64,000 bases of DNA from an uncultured Eubacteriales bacterium (GTDB lineage: Bacteria; Bacillota; Clostridia; Oscillospirales; Acutalibacteraceae): contig CAKSQO010000001.1 of assembly GCA_934486615.1 (NCBI GenBank), forward strand, positions 124,001 to 188,000, in the 5' to 3' direction. Positions within the stretch are counted from its first letter, which is position 1. The number at the start of each line of letters is the position of its first letter. A model generated the notes under the pieces. It was given only the letters and a program-made list of their open reading frames with translations, had not been told where the DNA came from and made no database searches. Below are positions 1 through 7,373 of the stretch, in pieces. Both the position numbers and the translations under genes were made by a program.

Positions 1-13
1 TTTGCAATTTAAA

Positions 14-1228
14 CTACAGCTTCTTCGCAAGGCGGACGTTGACCTCTTTGAGGAAGTCCTCGGTGTTGACCTTGCGCTTGTTTGCGAGGGTCGAGAGCAG
101 ATAGAGGTCGCCGGTCATAACTCCGTCCTCGATAGTCTCAACAGTCGCGGCTTCGAGCTTGTCGGCGAAGTCGCACAGCTCGGGGGTCGAGTCAAGCTCG
201 CCGCGCTTTCTCAGCGCGCCCGTCCACGCGAACAGGGTAGCGACGCTGTTGGTCGAGGTCTCCTCGCCCTTGAGGTGCTTGTAGTAGTGGCGCTGAACAG
301 TGCCGTGCGCGGCCTCGTACTCGTAAACGCCGTCGGGGGAGACGAGCACGCTCGTCATCATCGCAAGGCTGCCGTAAGCGGTTGCAACCATATCGGACAT
401 AACGTCGCCGTCGTAGTTCTTGCACGCCCAGATGTAGCCGCCGTTGGAGCGAATAACGCGCGCGACAGCATCGTCGATGAGGGTGTAGAAATATTCGATT
501 CCCGCGGCTGCGAACTTGTCCTTATACTCGCTCTCGAATATCTCGGCGAAGATGTCCTTGAAGCGGTGATCATACTTCTTGGAAATGGTGTCCTTGGTGG
601 CAAACCAGATGTCCTGCCTGGTATCGAGCGCATAGTTGAAGCAGCTGCGTGCAAAGCTCGATATGGACTTGTCGGTGTTGTGCAGACCCTGAATAATGCC
701 GTCGGTGCCCTTGAACTCATGAATGAGTGAGCGCGTCTCGTTGCCGTCCTTATCGGTGCAGACAAGCTCGCACCTGCTGCCGTCGGGCACCTGCATCTCG
801 GTGTTCTTGTACACGTCGCCGTAGGCGTGACGGGCGATTGTGATAGGCTTGGTCCACGTCGGAATATAGGGGGTGATGCCCTTTACGATTATCGGCGCGC
901 GGAACACGGTGCCGTCGAGAATGGCGCGGATTGTGCCGTTGGGCGACTTCCACATCTCTTTTAAGTCATACTCGGTCATACGCGCGGCGTTCGGCGTGAT
1001 GGTTGCGCACTTGACGGCAACGCCGTATTTTTTGGTTGCTTCGGCGGAGTCGACGGTGACCTGATCGTTCGTCTCGTTTCTGTGCTCAAGGCCGAGGTCG
1101 TAATACTCGGTTTTGAGGTCAATGTAGGGGGTGAGCAGAATATCCTTTATCATTTTCCAGATAATTCTGGTCATTTCGTCGCCGTCCATTTCGACAAGCG
1201 GAGTTTTCATCTGAATTTTGTCCGACAC
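14..1228 (-). CDS. icd: NADP-dependent isocitrate dehydrogenase
   Basis: Oxidative decarboxylation of isocitrate to 2-oxoglutarate in the cytoplasm. The 404-residue length and the opening PLVEMDGDEMTR (from residue 10) are those of the eukaryote-like dimeric NADP enzyme rather than the E. coli type. The substrate loop SPNGTIR is at 95-101. The GTG start at 1228 is chosen because AAGGAGG sits 8 nt upstream; the in-frame ATG at 1210 lacks such a site. The RBS overlaps the aconitase stop codon, and only 13 nt separate the two genes, so they almost certainly share the promoter at 3231-3259. Together they form the citrate-to-2-oxoglutarate branch that supplies glutamate carbon in many anaerobes. 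The cofactor is assigned from family resemblance only. Confidence 0.95.
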   Translation of the reverse strand: MSDKIQMKTPLVEMDGDEMTRIIWKMIKDILLTPYIDLKTEYYDLGLEHRNETNDQVTVDSAEATKKYGVAVKCATITPNAARMTEYDLKEMWKSPNGTIRAILDGTVFRAPIIVKGITPYIPTWTKPITIARHAYGDVYKNTEMQVPDGSRCELVCTDKDGNETRSLIHEFKGTDGIIQGLHNTDKSISSFARSCFNYALDTRQDIWFATKDTISKKYDHRFKDIFAEIFESEYKDKFAAAGIEYFYTLIDDAVARVIRSNGGYIWACKNYDGDVMSDMVATAYGSLAMMTSVLVSPDGVYEYEAAHGTVQRHYYKHLKGEETSTNSVATLFAWTGALRKRGELDSTPELCDFADKLEAATVETIEDGVMTGDLYLLSTLANKRKVNTEDFLKEVNVRLAKKL

Positions 1229-1241
1229 TGGAATTGCCTCC

Positions 1242-3179
1242 TTATTTTGTGAGGTTAGCTTTGGTGTAGCTGAGCAGGCCGCCCGCGAGGATTATATCCT
1301 TGGTGCGCTCGGTCAGCTCACACTTGCAGACGATCTTGTCGCCCGTGGTTTTGTTCACAACAACGAGGTCGTCGCCGTTGTTGACGTGCTCAACGACGTT
1401 CTCAAGCGTCAGCTCGTCGCCGAGGCTTATCTTATCGTAATCGGCCTCATTTGCGAAAGTCAGCGGAAGAATGCCAGCATTGATGAGGTTCGAGCGGTGA
1501 ATTCGCGCGAACGACTTGACGAGCACGGCTTTTACGCCGAGATAGAGCGGAGCGAGCGCCGCGTGCTCACGCGACGAGCCCTGACCGTAGTTTGCGCCGC
1601 CGACGATGATGCTCTTGCCGAGCGCTTTTGCGCGCGCGGGGAACTCGGGGTCGCAGACGGTGAAGCAGTACTGCGAGATTGCGGGAATGTTCGAGCGCAG
1701 CGGCAGAATCTTCGCGCCCGCAGGCATAATATGATCTGTGGTGATATTGTCGCCGACCTTCAGCGAGCACTCGCAATCGATGTTATCGTCGAGCGGAGCG
1801 GTCGTCGGGAACGGCTTGATGTTCGGCCCGCGCAGGATCTCGACTTTGTCGGCGTCCTCGGGAGCGCAGGGAGGAACTATCATATTATCGTTGATGCTGA
1901 ACTCCTCGGGAAGCTCAAATGGCGGCATTTCGCCCAGCTCGCGCGGGTCAACAAGGCAGCCTGCGACAGCGCTTGCGGCGGCAACTTCGGGCGAGACAAG
2001 GTAAATCTGACCGTCCTTAGTGCCTGAGCGGCCCTCAAAGTTGCGGTTGAACGTGCGCAGTGAGATACCCTTTGAATTAGGCGATTGACCCATACCGATG
2101 CACGGGCCGCAGGCGCTTTCGAGTATGCGCGCGCCGGCGTCTATCATGGTCGAGAGCGCGCCGTTGTCGGCAATCATGTTGAGCACCTGTTTGGAGCCCG
2201 GCGCGATGGAAAGTGAAACGTCGGGGTGAACGGTCTTGCCCTTGAGAATGTAGGCGACCTTCATCATATCGAGCAGGGAAGAGTTGGTACACGAGCCGAT
2301 GCAGACCTGGTCGATCTTCATATTGCCCAGCTCTGCGACCGACTTGACATTATCGGGCGAATGAGGACACGCGACCATAGGCGCGAGGCTGCTCAGGTCG
2401 ACGGTGATGACCTCGTCATACTCGGCATCGGGGTCGGCCGACAGCTCCTGCCAGACCTCGCCGCGCTGCTGAGCGCAGAGGAACTCGCGGGTTATCTCGT
2501 CCGACGGGAAGATGGAAGTCGTCGCTCCGAGCTCCGCTCCCATGTTGGTGATGGTGGCGCGCTCAGGCACGCTGAGGGTCTTAACGCCCTCGCCGACGTA
2601 CTCGATGACCTTGCCTACGCCGCCCTTGACGCTCATTCTCCGGAGCACTTCAAGGATAATATCCTTCGCGGCGACCCAGGGGCTGAGCTTGCCTGTCAGC
2701 TCGACCTTGACGATTTTCGGATAGGTTATGTAGTAAGCGCCGCCGCCCATTGCGACTGCGACGTCAAGTCCGCCCGCGCCGATGGCTATCATACCGATGC
2801 CGCCGCCCGTGGGGGTGTGGCTGTCGGAGCCTATGAGCGTCTTGCCGGGGATTCCGAAGCGCTCGAGGTGCACCTGGTGGCAGATTCCGTTGCCCGGACG
2901 GCTGAAGTAGATGCCGTGCTTCTTGGCAACCGAGCCGATGAAACGGTGGTCGTCGGCGTTCTCAAAGCCCGACTGGAGCGTGTTGTGGTCTATGTACGCG
3001 ACGCTGCGCTCGGTGCGCACGCGCGGTATGCCCATTGCCTCAAACTCGAGATAGGCCATAGTGCCCGTCGCGTCCTGCGTGAGGGTCTGGTCGATTCTGA
3101 TGCCGATCTCCTTGCCCTTGACGAACTCGCCGTCGACGAGGTGAGCCTTCAGTATTTTTTCGGTTAAAGTCAGTCCCAT
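1242..3179 (-). CDS. acnA: aconitate hydratase, short bacterial form
   Basis: Isomerises citrate to isocitrate using a [4Fe-4S] cluster. It has 645 residues, clearly shorter than the roughly 890-residue AcnA and close to the mitochondrial-like/short bacterial aconitases. The cluster cysteines appear in CIGSCTNSS and in SACGPCIGMG; GSDSHTPTGGG lies in the N-terminal half and the C-terminal swivel domain carries NYGQGSSREHAAL. The ATG at 3179 is preferred over an in-frame TTG at 3185 because AAAGGAAG lies 6 nt before the ATG. It is first in an operon with icd. The promoter is near consensus and overlaps a 20-bp palindrome. The gene symbol is by function only. Confidence 0.95.
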   Translation of the reverse strand: MGLTLTEKILKAHLVDGEFVKGKEIGIRIDQTLTQDATGTMAYLEFEAMGIPRVRTERSVAYIDHNTLQSGFENADDHRFIGSVAKKHGIYFSRPGNGICHQVHLERFGIPGKTLIGSDSHTPTGGGIGMIAIGAGGLDVAVAMGGGAYYITYPKIVKVELTGKLSPWVAAKDIILEVLRRMSVKGGVGKVIEYVGEGVKTLSVPERATITNMGAELGATTSIFPSDEITREFLCAQQRGEVWQELSADPDAEYDEVITVDLSSLAPMVACPHSPDNVKSVAELGNMKIDQVCIGSCTNSSLLDMMKVAYILKGKTVHPDVSLSIAPGSKQVLNMIADNGALSTMIDAGARILESACGPCIGMGQSPNSKGISLRTFNRNFEGRSGTKDGQIYLVSPEVAAASAVAGCLVDPRELGEMPPFELPEEFSINDNMIVPPCAPEDADKVEILRGPNIKPFPTTAPLDDNIDCECSLKVGDNITTDHIMPAGAKILPLRSNIPAISQYCFTVCDPEFPARAKALGKSIIVGGANYGQGSSREHAALAPLYLGVKAVLVKSFARIHRSNLINAGILPLTFANEADYDKISLGDELTLENVVEHVNNGDDLVVVNKTTGDKIVCKCELTERTKDIILAGGLLSYTKANLTK

Positions 3180-3216
3180 TGTCAACTTCCTTTCTAAAGA
3201 CGACGTTTATCCTGCT

Positions 3217-3236
3217 TACAATAATATATTATTGTA
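3217..3236. promoter_or_regulatory. 20-bp perfect palindrome, candidate operator of acn-icd
   Basis: Positions 3217-3226 read TACAATAATA and 3227-3236 are the exact reverse complement. The palindrome contains the complete -10 hexamer of the acn promoter and extends into the expected transcription start. A repressor bound here would block RNA polymerase. I cannot assign a regulator: the site does not clearly match a LexA, Rex or CcpC-type sequence, and only loosely resembles AT-rich Fur/PerR-type boxes. Confidence 0.6.
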
Positions 3237-3259
3237 GCAAAGTCGGTACGGATTGTCAA
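3231..3259 (-). promoter_or_regulatory. acn-icd promoter
   Basis: On the minus strand a perfect -35 TTGACA (3259-3254) is followed after 17 nt by TACAAT (3236-3231), one base off the -10 consensus. The acn start codon lies about 50 nt downstream. The -10 is part of the palindrome at 3217-3236. Confidence 0.85.
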
Positions 3260-3296
3260 TCCACCTTGAGGTGATTTTTCGCAAATTCGGCTCGCG

Positions 3297-4688
3297 CTAA
3301 AGCGTGACTACTTTAAGCGAGGCGGAGGACTTATCGACGCCTATTGCCTCTATGACAACAAGGCGGTCGCCCGCGACCGCTCCGACTGCCGCCGCTGCCA
3401 GGGCGAGTCGCTCGACCGAGCGCGCCTTTTCGGGCGCGTACAGCCCGTGCACGCCCCAATTCAGGCTGTTGTGTCGCAGTACGCCCTTGTCGCTCGATAC
3501 GGTCACTATACCGCACTGCACCCGTCTTGCGGCGATGAGCGCGGCGGTTATTTCGGAGTTTGTCAGGGCGACGACGGCTTTTGCGCGCGCCTGAGCGGCG
3601 GCAACACAGGCGGCAGCCGAGAGAGCGCTTTCAGGCTCGGCATGGTACGACAGCGAGTCAAAGCAGAGCCTGCCGCCGTAGTCGATTCCGCTTTCGGTTG
3701 CGAGGGCGATAGCGCTCATTGCCGCAACCGCTTCGGCGGGGTGCTTGCCTGCGGCAGTCTCGCCGGAGAGCATTACGGCGCTTGTGCCGTCGAATATCGC
3801 GTTGGCGACGTCCGAGACTTCGGCGCGCGTCGGGCGCGGATTGAATGTCATCGATTCGAGCATCTGCGTGGCGGTTATCGCGGGCTTGCCGCTTGAGTAC
3901 GCTTTGGCAATTATCGACTTTTGCAGCTGAGGTACTGCGGTGTAGTCAAGCTCCGTGCCTAAGTCGCCGCGCGCTATCATCACGCCGTCGGAGGCAGCGA
4001 TAATCCCGCCGATGTTTTCGACGCTGCGCTTGGTTTCAATTTTTGCTATCACCTTGATGTTCTCCGCTTTTAGCGAGCGCAGCAGCGCCTTTATCGCTTC
4101 GATATCCTCAGCGTATGATACGAACGAGGCGGCGATAAAATCAAAGCCATTGGCGGCGGCAAAGCGAATGTCGTCGCGGTCCTTTTCGCCGAGAAAAGGG
4201 AGACGGTACTGCGAATCGGGCAGGTTAACGCCTTTATTCTGAGCGACGGTTCCGCCCGCCGTCACGCGACAGCGCGCTTCGCTCAGTGTTACCGCTTCGA
4301 CCGTCATCGACACAAGCCCGTCGTTTATCAGCACGCGGTCGCCCGGCTTGACGGCTTTGAGCAGGTCAGGGTATAATACGGGTATGCGGCCAAAGCGTGC
4401 TCTTTTTGCGGGGACAAGCTCGACCTCGTCGCCCGATTTCAGCTCAAGCGCACTCTCGAGCCCGCCGACGCGTATCTCGGGGCCTTTTGTGTCGAGCATA
4501 AGCGCCGTGTTGCGGCCGAGCCGTTCGCGCTCGTGCTTCACCGTGTCGGCGGCCGCCTTGTGCTGCGCGTGCGTTTGGTGCGAAAAGTTCAGCCGCGCCA
4601 CATCCAGCCCCGCCTTAATCATATCGGCAATGACCCTGCCGTGATAGGTCGCAGGCCCGAGGGTCGCGACAATCTTCGTCTTTCTCAA
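3297..4688 (-). CDS. pyk: pyruvate kinase
   Basis: Last glycolytic step, phosphoenolpyruvate plus ADP to pyruvate plus ATP. The protein opens with RKTKIVATLGPAT, and the barrel carries IAKIETKRSVENI, MIARGDLGTEL and the ITATQMLESM segment followed by RPTRAEVSDVANA. With 463 residues it is the basic form lacking the C-terminal PEP-utiliser-like extension of Bacillus enzymes. The TTG at 4688 is chosen because it reproduces the family N-terminus (M-RKTKIV) and follows GGGTGA by 4 nt; a GTG at 4700 is in frame but has no visible RBS. It stands alone, with acn-icd 117 nt downstream on the same strand under their own promoter. Confidence 0.94.
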   Translation of the reverse strand: MRKTKIVATLGPATYHGRVIADMIKAGLDVARLNFSHQTHAQHKAAADTVKHERERLGRNTALMLDTKGPEIRVGGLESALELKSGDEVELVPAKRARFGRIPVLYPDLLKAVKPGDRVLINDGLVSMTVEAVTLSEARCRVTAGGTVAQNKGVNLPDSQYRLPFLGEKDRDDIRFAAANGFDFIAASFVSYAEDIEAIKALLRSLKAENIKVIAKIETKRSVENIGGIIAASDGVMIARGDLGTELDYTAVPQLQKSIIAKAYSSGKPAITATQMLESMTFNPRPTRAEVSDVANAIFDGTSAVMLSGETAAGKHPAEAVAAMSAIALATESGIDYGGRLCFDSLSYHAEPESALSAAACVAAAQARAKAVVALTNSEITAALIAARRVQCGIVTVSSDKGVLRHNSLNWGVHGLYAPEKARSVERLALAAAAVGAVAGDRLVVIEAIGVDKSSASLKVVTL

Positions 4689-4762
4689 AAAATCACCCAC
4701 AGTATATTTTTCGCCGTTTTGCGCGGAATATATCGCTTACCGCACAAAAACGGAAAAATTTA

Positions 4763-4789
4763 TTTATACGGCAAAAAAACTATTGACAA
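4763..4789 (-). promoter_or_regulatory. probable pyk promoter, overlapping the infC promoter
   Basis: On the minus strand TTGTCA (4789-4784) is followed after a short 15-nt spacer by TATAAA (4768-4763). Its -35 is the complement of most of the infC -35 box, so the two divergent promoters would compete for the same DNA. The short spacer lowers confidence. Confidence 0.45.
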
Positions 4790-4811
4790 GGTCCGACGCA
4801 AAGTGTATAAT
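4783..4811 (+). promoter_or_regulatory. infC-rpmI-rplT promoter, exact consensus
   Basis: TTGACA (4783-4788), 17-nt spacer, TATAAT (4806-4811): a perfect vegetative sigma-A promoter. Transcription would start near 4818, leaving a leader of about 155 nt before the infC start, consistent with leader control of this ribosomal operon. Confidence 0.92.
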
Positions 4812-4928
4812 CATCAGGTAAATAAAGAAGTTCGGTCGTCCGGCTCACCTTGTGCGGCTTAAAATTGCCGTCGGGTCAATAGCTTTGCCGCCCTTTTAAG
4901 TCAAGGCGCGGCGCGTTTATTGAGTGTG

Positions 4929-4959
4929 AGCGGAGCGTTCCGTTCGCGCTTATTTTTTT
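4929..4959 (+). terminator. attenuator hairpin in the infC leader
   Basis: AGCG-GAGCG (4929-4937) pairs across the loop TTC with CGTTC-G-CGCT (4941-4950), leaving one bulged G, and is followed by TATTTTTTT (4951-4959). This is an intrinsic-terminator shape placed directly before the infC ribosome-binding site (GGAGGTG from 4960). In Bacillus the same operon is attenuated in its leader by ribosomal protein L20; the analogy is inferred, but the hairpin and U-tract are visible. Confidence 0.65.
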
Positions 4960-4974
4960 GGAGGTGCTTCGACA

Positions 4975-5505
4975 ATTAGCAGCAAGGATAACGGTAAGGA
5001 ATTGGCCATCAACGAGGAGATAAACGACGCTCAGGTCCGTCTTATCGGCAACGACGGCGCTCAGCTCGGCGTTATGTCCGCCAAGGAGGCGCTCAGAATA
5101 GCCGCTGAAAAAGGACTCGACCTCGTTAAGATCGCTCCCAATGCGACTCCGCCCGTGTGCAAGATAATCGACTACGGCAAGTACCGCTTCGAGCAGACTA
5201 AGCGCGACAAGGAATCCAAGAAAAACCAGCGCGTTATCGAGCTGAAGGAGATCAGACTCTCCCTCAACATCGACACGCACGACTTCGAGACTAAGGGCAA
5301 CCATGCGATCAAGTTCCTTCAGGCAGGCAACAAGGTCAAGGTATCCATTCGCTTCAGAGGACGCGAGATGGGTCACCCCGAGATCGGCCTTGCCACGATG
5401 AACCGCTTCGCCGAGTTCTGCTCCGAGGTCGCAAACGTTGAAAAGCCGGCTAAGCTCGACGGCAGGAATATGCTTATGTTCCTGGCGCCCAAGCCGTCTA
5501 AGTAA
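4975..5505 (+). CDS. infC: translation initiation factor IF-3, ATT start
   Basis: IF-3 binds the 30S subunit and rejects non-canonical initiation codons. The recognisable N-terminus, ISSKDNGKELAINEEI, requires a start at ATT (4975), placed after GGAGGTG with suitable spacing. The next conventional in-frame start, TTG at 5002, would remove nine conserved residues and has no RBS. An AUU start is the classic autoregulatory feature of infC. The protein has 176 residues with the usual N domain, linker (KESKKNQRVIELKEIRLS) and C domain (FRGREMGHPEIG). It is first in the infC-rpmI-rplT operon. Confidence 0.95.
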   Translation: MSSKDNGKELAINEEINDAQVRLIGNDGAQLGVMSAKEALRIAAEKGLDLVKIAPNATPPVCKIIDYGKYRFEQTKRDKESKKNQRVIELKEIRLSLNIDTHDFETKGNHAIKFLQAGNKVKVSIRFRGREMGHPEIGLATMNRFAEFCSEVANVEKPAKLDGRNMLMFLAPKPSK

Positions 5506-5536
5506 TTTTGTCTATCATACTAAGGAGGAAAATACA

Positions 5537-5734
5537 ATGCCTAAGATCAAAACCCACAGCGGTGCGAAAAAGCGTTTCAGCCTCACCAAGAGCGGCAAGG
5601 TTAAGCGCGCGCACGCTTACAAGTCTCACATTCTCAACAAGAAGACCACCAAGAGAAAGAGAAATCTTCGCAAGTCCGCTATGGCCGATGTGACCAACGT
5701 AGCGCAGGTCAAGCGTCTTATTCCGTACAAATAA
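5537..5734 (+). CDS. rpmI: 50S ribosomal protein L35
   Basis: A 65-residue basic protein beginning MPKIKTHSGAKKRF and rich in Lys/Arg, the normal length and sequence pattern of bL35. The ATG at 5537 is preceded by AAGGAGG. An open frame extends upstream into infC, but the family N-terminus and the RBS fix this start. It lies 31 nt after infC and 52 nt before rplT, as is standard for this operon. Confidence 0.97.
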   Translation: MPKIKTHSGAKKRFSLTKSGKVKRAHAYKSHILNKKTTKRKRNLRKSAMADVTNVAQVKRLIPYK

Positions 5735-5786
5735 AAACCAGACGGCTTTTAAGCCGCTATACCAGAATATTCGGAGGTAAATTACA

Positions 5787-6146
5787 ATGGCTCATGTTAA
5801 AGGCGCTATGATGACGCGCAAGAGAAGAAAAAAGACCTTGAAGCTCGCTAAGGGCTACTTCGGAGCTAAGTCCAAGCTGTTCCGCACCGCTAAAGAAGCG
5901 GTCATGAAGAGCGGTCAGTACGCTTATATCGGCCGCAAGCAGAAGAAGCGCGATTTCCGCCGTCTGTGGATCACCCGCATTTCCGCTGCCTGCAAGGCCA
6001 ACGGTATGAACTACTCCACCTTTATGAACGGACTGAACAAGGCCGGTATCGAACTTAACAGAAAGATGCTCGCCGAGATCGCGGTCAACGACAAGCAGGG
6101 CTTCACTGCTCTGACCGAGACCGCCAAGAAAGCACTGGCGAAATAA
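5787..6146 (+). CDS. rplT: 50S ribosomal protein L20
   Basis: 119 residues, opening MAHVKGAMMTRKRRKKTLKLAKGYFG, the typical bL20 N-terminal basic extension that threads into 23S rRNA. The RBS GGAGGT is at 5773-5778. As the last gene of the operon it is followed immediately by an intrinsic terminator. In Bacillus this protein represses its own operon through the leader, which fits the attenuator seen before infC. Confidence 0.97.
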   Translation: MAHVKGAMMTRKRRKKTLKLAKGYFGAKSKLFRTAKEAVMKSGQYAYIGRKQKKRDFRRLWITRISAACKANGMNYSTFMNGLNKAGIELNRKMLAEIAVNDKQGFTALTETAKKALAK

Positions 6147-6151
6147 TAAGC

Positions 6152-6183
6152 GACACGCCCGCGTACACACGGGCGTGTCTTTT
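6152..6183 (+). terminator. terminator of infC-rpmI-rplT
   Basis: GACACGCCCG (6152-6161) and its exact reverse complement CGGGCGTGTC (6170-6179) form a 10-bp stem with an 8-nt loop, followed by TTTT. It begins just after the rplT stop codon. Confidence 0.92.
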
Positions 6184-6206
6184 GCTACTTTTAAGCGGGA
6201 ATTTTT

Positions 6207-6258
6207 GCGGCTTATCGGACTGCGGCTTATCGGACTGCGGCTTATCGGACTGCGGCTT
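6207..6258. repeat. three tandem 15-bp repeats plus a partial copy
   Basis: Unit GCGGCTTATCGGACT occurs exactly at 6207-6221, 6222-6236 and 6237-6251, followed by GCGGCTT at 6252-6258. It lies in non-coding DNA between rplT and the next gene. It could be a slippage-prone microsatellite; no protein reading is credible. Confidence 0.9.
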
Positions 6259-6578
6259 CGCGGTTTGAGACACGGCGCGGTATGTTGCCACCGCGGTGAT
6301 GTGCAACGGTTGAGCCTGCGGTGATGTGCGCGAAAGCAGGCGCTGCTCGGGCGGCAGTACTTTTCGGCAAACGCTTTCGCAAGACTTGCGTTTGCAAATG
6401 CTGCGGTTGCTGATCTCAAGCCGCCGCATATCGGCATCATAACGTGCATATTTTTGCTTTAAGCAGCCGCGCTCGGCGCTTCTGCACCGTGTTTGCCGTG
6501 TACATACCGCGCTCCGCTCCAAAACGGCCGCCTTCCCGCGCTCACTTTTTAACTTGACTTTGATTTAGGGTATGAAAA
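6259..6578. other. intergenic region without a supported gene
   Basis: About 320 nt between the tandem repeat and the TrmH-type gene. The word GCGGTGATGTGC occurs twice (about 6292 and 6319). A TTGACT at 6554 has no -10 at proper distance. A minus-strand open frame across this region runs into rplT and resembles nothing. The promoter of the long housekeeping run should lie here, but I could not place it. Confidence 0.5.
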
Positions 6579-7373
6579 ATGAGCTATTTGACTATAACAA
6601 GCAAGAATAATGACAGGGTCAAGCGCGTGTGTCTGCTCGCTGCCTCGCCTGTGCAAAGACGCAAACAAGGGCTGTTCGTGCTGGAGGGTTTGCGGCTTTG
6701 CAGAGATGCGGCACAAAACGGAGTGCGCGCAAGCGAAGTCTATTTCAGGAAGGATGTCGCTGACAAGTTCTCCGACGACCTGAACCTTTTGATAAACAGC
6801 GCCGACTCGGCTTTTCTTGTCGGCGACGACGTTTTTGAAAAAATGAGCGCGACCGAGTCGTCGCAGGGTGTTATCAGCGTTATCGACGCATCCGCTCTGC
6901 CAAACGGCTGCGAGCCGAGCGCCTCGGGGCGGTACGTCGCGTGTGAAAACATAGCCGACCCCTCCAACCTGGGTGCGATAGCGCGCACGGCCGAAGCCCT
7001 CGGCTGCGACGGGCTTATTCTGCTCGGCCGCTGCTGTGACAGGCTCAGCCCGAAGTCGCTGCGCGCGTCAATGGGAGCGCTGCTGCGCCTGCCCGTGATG
7101 TGCTTTGAGGACGCGCTGCTCGGCGCGGACGAGCTTAAAGCGGCGGGCCTGAAGCTGTTTGCTTCCGTCGTCGACCCGAGTGCCGAGCCTATCGACTCGG
7201 TGCCGCTGTCTGCGGGCAGCGTCGCGATAATCGGCAATGAAGCAAACGGTATAAGCGACGCACTTTTAAACGCGAGCGACTTTAACTTCACCATTCCGAT
7301 AAAGGGCAAGGCGGAGTCCTTCAACGCGGCAGCTGCGGCTTCAATAATTATCTGGGAGCTGATGAAGCGATGA
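6579..7373 (+). CDS. TrmH/SpoU-family RNA 2'-O-methyltransferase
   Basis: 264 residues. The N-terminal substrate-binding part contains RRKQGLFVLEGLRL; the C-terminal SpoU knot methylase carries ENIADPSNLGAIARTAEALG, IIGNEANGISDAL and the final PIKGKAESFNAAAAASI motif, which together form the S-adenosylmethionine-binding trefoil knot. The likely substrate is a 23S rRNA or tRNA ribose; the exact target cannot be read from sequence. The ATG at 6579 follows AGGG. The stop overlaps the dprA start by four bases (ATGA), so the two are co-translated. Confidence 0.9.
   Translation: MSYLTITSKNNDRVKRVCLLAASPVQRRKQGLFVLEGLRLCRDAAQNGVRASEVYFRKDVADKFSDDLNLLINSADSAFLVGDDVFEKMSATESSQGVISVIDASALPNGCEPSASGRYVACENIADPSNLGAIARTAEALGCDGLILLGRCCDRLSPKSLRASMGALLRLPVMCFEDALLGADELKAAGLKLFASVVDPSAEPIDSVPLSAGSVAIIGNEANGISDALLNASDFNFTIPIKGKAESFNAAAAASIIIWELMKR

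Noticed and set aside
4689..4700. GTG start of pyruvate kinase at 4700
   Set aside because: It has no visible RBS and adds four residues before the conserved N-terminus; the TTG at 4688 is better placed.
6207..6258. CRISPR array
   Set aside because: Repeats are directly abutting with no spacers, and no cas genes are present.
6103..6522. Minus-strand frame with SDKPQ repeats
   Set aside because: The repeat is just translation of the 15-bp tandem DNA repeat; the frame runs into rplT, has no RBS and resembles no protein.
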